Of a stretch of DNA of 32,171 nt, positions 30,272-32,171 are shown one piece after another. Source of the DNA: an uncultured Collinsella sp. (GTDB taxonomy: Bacteria > Actinomycetota > Coriobacteriia > Coriobacteriales > Coriobacteriaceae). The notes below the pieces were generated by a model. It saw only the letters and a program-made list of their open reading frames with translations. It searched no databases and had not been told where the DNA came from. Each line of letters starts with the position of its first letter. The first letter of the stretch is position 1. The stretch spans positions 1 to 32,171 of the forward strand of contig CAAEOW010000050.1 in assembly GCA_900757705.1 (NCBI GenBank). Reading direction: 5' to 3'. The position numbers and the translations under genes are program-made.

Positions 30272-32035
30272 ATGGCAGATTCCACCACCGATTACAACAA
30301 TCTAGATCCCTTGGGTGACGAGGCGGCGGTTGTCGATGAGGTCGATGCCGTCGTCTCGGGCGCTCGCAAGAAGCCGCGCGCTGTCGATATGGTCCCCGAG
30401 GAGCCCGACGCGATGGCGCCGGACGAGGAATACCAGCTCACGCCGGCGGGTCGCCGCGAGCGCATCGGACAGATTGTTCGCCTGGTCAAAAAGTACCGCG
30501 TGTGGGATAACCTCACGCCGGTTCGTTTGCGCCGCCTGCTCGAGGAACTCGGCCCCATGTTCGTCAAGATGGGGCAGATTCTGGCCAACCGGTCCGAGAT
30601 TCTGCCGCAACGCTTTTGCGACGAGCTGCGTCGTCTGCGCTCCGACGTGGAGCCGGTGCCGTACGAGGTCGTACTCAGTTGTCTGGAAGAAGAATACGGC
30701 CTGCGCCTGGGGGAGATGTTCGATGCGATCGACCCCAACCCGCTCGGTAGCGCGTCGCTCGCACAGGTGCACCGCGCTCGTCTGGTGACGGGCGAGGACG
30801 TGGCCGTCAAGGTGCAGCGCCCCGGTGCGCAGCAGGTTATGGCACAGGACATCGATATCATCCGCTCGGTGGTGCGTATCGTTTCCAAGTTCGTCAACAC
30901 CGATCAATTCGTTGACCTGCACGGCGTAGTCGAGGAGTTGTGGACCTCGTTTCGCGAGGAGACCAACTTTTTGGCCGAGGCCAAAAACCTCAACGACTTC
31001 AACGAGTTCCATAAGAGTGTTCATGGCGTGACGTGTCCTAAATCCTATCTGGACCTGTGCACCGAGCACGTGGTGGTTATGGACTACGTCGACGGCATTT
31101 CGATCGCCGATCCTGAACGCTTGGTGGCCGAGGGCTATGACCTGGAAAAGATCGGTGCCGCAATCGTCGAGGACTACTCGACGCAGGTGCTCGATGACGG
31201 CTTTTTCCATGCCGACCCGCATGCGGGAAACATCATCCTCAAGGACGGCGTCGTTTACTTTATCGACTTGGGCATGGTCGGACGCATGTCGAGCCACGAT
31301 CGTGGCATCGTTAAGGACATGATTTTTGCCGTGGCCGAGGGTGACGTGCCCAAGCTCAAGGATTCGCTCATGCGCTTCGCCGTGACGCGTGGCGACTCGG
31401 CCGAGCTCGACCATTCGGCCTTTTTGTCCGACTTGGACTTTATCGTGGCTGACTTTGCGGGCCTTGACCTTAAAGACTTGGATATCGGCGAGTTTTTGAC
31501 CTCGCTGCTAAACCTCGCGCGTAAGAATGACGTTGAGCTGCCGAGCGTGGTGACGATGTTCGCGCGCGGCATGGTGACGCTCGAGGGTTTGCTGACCGAG
31601 TACATGCCCAACGTCAACATGATCCAGATCATCCAAACCCACATTAAAAACGAGAAAAGCACCTATGCACGCGTGCGTGATATGGGGCGCGATCTTGCCG
31701 CGAGCAGCTATCGCGCGGCGAAGGGCTCACTCGAGGCGGCTGAGTACCTGGGGCTGGCTTCGCGTATGCTCACGCGCGGGCAGCTTAAGGTGAACACGCA
31801 GATCATGAGCAGCGATAAGGCGCTGCGACAGCTGGGCGGAATTATCGACCGCATGTCGATGGCTATCGTTATCGCCGGCCTGTTTATCGGTTCGTCGGTG
31901 GTGTACTACGCACGCATCGAGCCGGTTGTGTTTGGTATCCCGGTCATTGGCTTTATGGGCTACGTGAGCGCGCTGGTGCTGGCGCTTATGCTGGGCCGCA
32001 ATATCTGGCTCAACAGCCACGGCGGCAAACACTAG
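30272..32035 (+). CDS. ABC1/AarF/UbiB family kinase-like membrane protein
   Basis: A 587-aa atypical protein-kinase-like ATPase associated with isoprenoid-quinone or lipid metabolism; in an anaerobic actinobacterium menaquinone would be the relevant quinone (inference). The family motifs are complete: KxGQ (Lys99-Gln102 in KMGQILANRSEILP), the Ala-rich loop GSASLAQVHRA (about 160-170), VAVK with Lys180, VMDYVDG, HADPHAGN (from His313) and DLG (Asp332). Two transmembrane helices close the protein (about 527-545 and 555-575, IVIAGLFIGSSVVYYA and VIGFMGYVSALVLALMLG). The first 50 residues are acidic and disordered. It is coupled to the small upstream gene. Confidence 0.94.
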   Translation: MADSTTDYNNLDPLGDEAAVVDEVDAVVSGARKKPRAVDMVPEEPDAMAPDEEYQLTPAGRRERIGQIVRLVKKYRVWDNLTPVRLRRLLEELGPMFVKMGQILANRSEILPQRFCDELRRLRSDVEPVPYEVVLSCLEEEYGLRLGEMFDAIDPNPLGSASLAQVHRARLVTGEDVAVKVQRPGAQQVMAQDIDIIRSVVRIVSKFVNTDQFVDLHGVVEELWTSFREETNFLAEAKNLNDFNEFHKSVHGVTCPKSYLDLCTEHVVVMDYVDGISIADPERLVAEGYDLEKIGAAIVEDYSTQVLDDGFFHADPHAGNIILKDGVVYFIDLGMVGRMSSHDRGIVKDMIFAVAEGDVPKLKDSLMRFAVTRGDSAELDHSAFLSDLDFIVADFAGLDLKDLDIGEFLTSLLNLARKNDVELPSVVTMFARGMVTLEGLLTEYMPNVNMIQIIQTHIKNEKSTYARVRDMGRDLAASSYRAAKGSLEAAEYLGLASRMLTRGQLKVNTQIMSSDKALRQLGGIIDRMSMAIVIAGLFIGSSVVYYARIEPVVFGIPVIGFMGYVSALVLALMLGRNIWLNSHGGKH

Positions 32036-32136
32036 AGGCTGCGACCGTCACCGCATTTTCCTATCGCAAACAATGGTTGATTTCCGATCTCAGCCGAACA
32101 CATTGAGCAAATAGGCCGTTCCCGCACCTAGCCGAA

Positions 32137-32168
32137 CGCCCCCGCGGCCCTCCCGGGGCCCGGGGGCG
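32137..32168 (+). terminator. Terminator-like hairpin at the window end
   Basis: cgcccccg (32137-32144) pairs with cgggggcg (32161-32168), with further ggccc/gggcc pairing inside. It lies 101 bp after the ABC1-family gene. Any T-run would be beyond the end of the window. Confidence 0.55.
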
Positions 32169-32171
32169 GCA

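Noticed and set aside
30302..31414. Minus-strand open frame opposite the ABC1-family gene
   Set aside because: Antisense shadow with no motif; the plus-strand protein has all kinase-like motifs.
1..32171. CRISPR arrays, tRNA/rRNA genes, transposases, integrases
   Set aside because: Looked for direct-repeat spacing, TTCGA-type tRNA arms and recombinase motifs; none was found, so no mobile island is claimed despite the palindromic elements.

Overview
The window is a high-GC bacterial chromosome segment. It most resembles a gut Coriobacteriia actinobacterium of the Collinsella type. This is an inference from several observations: the mycobacterial-type DnaE1 with a metal-binding PHP domain, the actinobacterial-style PASTA-like protein, LPXTG-type anchoring, an oxygen-detoxifying superoxide reductase typical of anaerobes, and a formate/one-carbon folate gene set. 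No rRNA, tRNA, CRISPR array, phage or transposase gene was seen.

Layout, left to right. 1-5482: the 3' part of addA (recombinational repair helicase-nuclease), then dnaE (replicative polymerase). 5643-11674: a SWIM-SNF2 helicase, a superoxide reductase and a large NAD-synthetase homologue that has lost the catalytic residues of both its domains. 11812-14020: the Holliday-junction operon ruvC-ruvA-ruvB with overlapping stop/start codons. 14165-15832: fhs (formate-tetrahydrofolate ligase) with a clear terminator. 16012-21664: a run of accessory or envelope genes, namely a single-pass PASTA-like membrane protein, a convergent CDF metal exporter, a divergent double zinc-ribbon protein, a candidate small RNA, a YhcG-type nuclease and a small PH-like protein. 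21759-25988 (minus strand): a cell-surface block with a Tat-exported, wall-anchored PI-PLC-like protein and two tandem paralogous lipoproteins, each unit with its own terminator. 26368-27857: fchA-folD, the other half of the one-carbon pathway. 28224-32035: a C69 dipeptidase, then a small phasin-like protein coupled to an ABC1/UbiB kinase-like membrane protein.

How the genes work together. Fhs, FchA and FolD supply the route formate -> 10-formyl-THF -> 5,10-methenyl-THF -> 5,10-methylene-THF. The FolD here lacks the lysine and glutamine needed for its usual cyclohydrolase activity, and the adjacent FchA is a stand-alone cyclohydrolase, so the two genes look like a division of labour. AddA, DnaE, the SNF2 helicase and RuvABC are a loose cluster of DNA-maintenance genes.

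The most unusual non-coding features are three large intergenic palindromic elements (1474-1536, 5496-5622, 27895-28124). They are unrelated in sequence but similar in design, and look like dispersed repeat elements. The most unusual protein-level observations are the doubly degenerate NAD synthetase, the split FolD/FchA pair, and the anchored PI-PLC-like surface protein.
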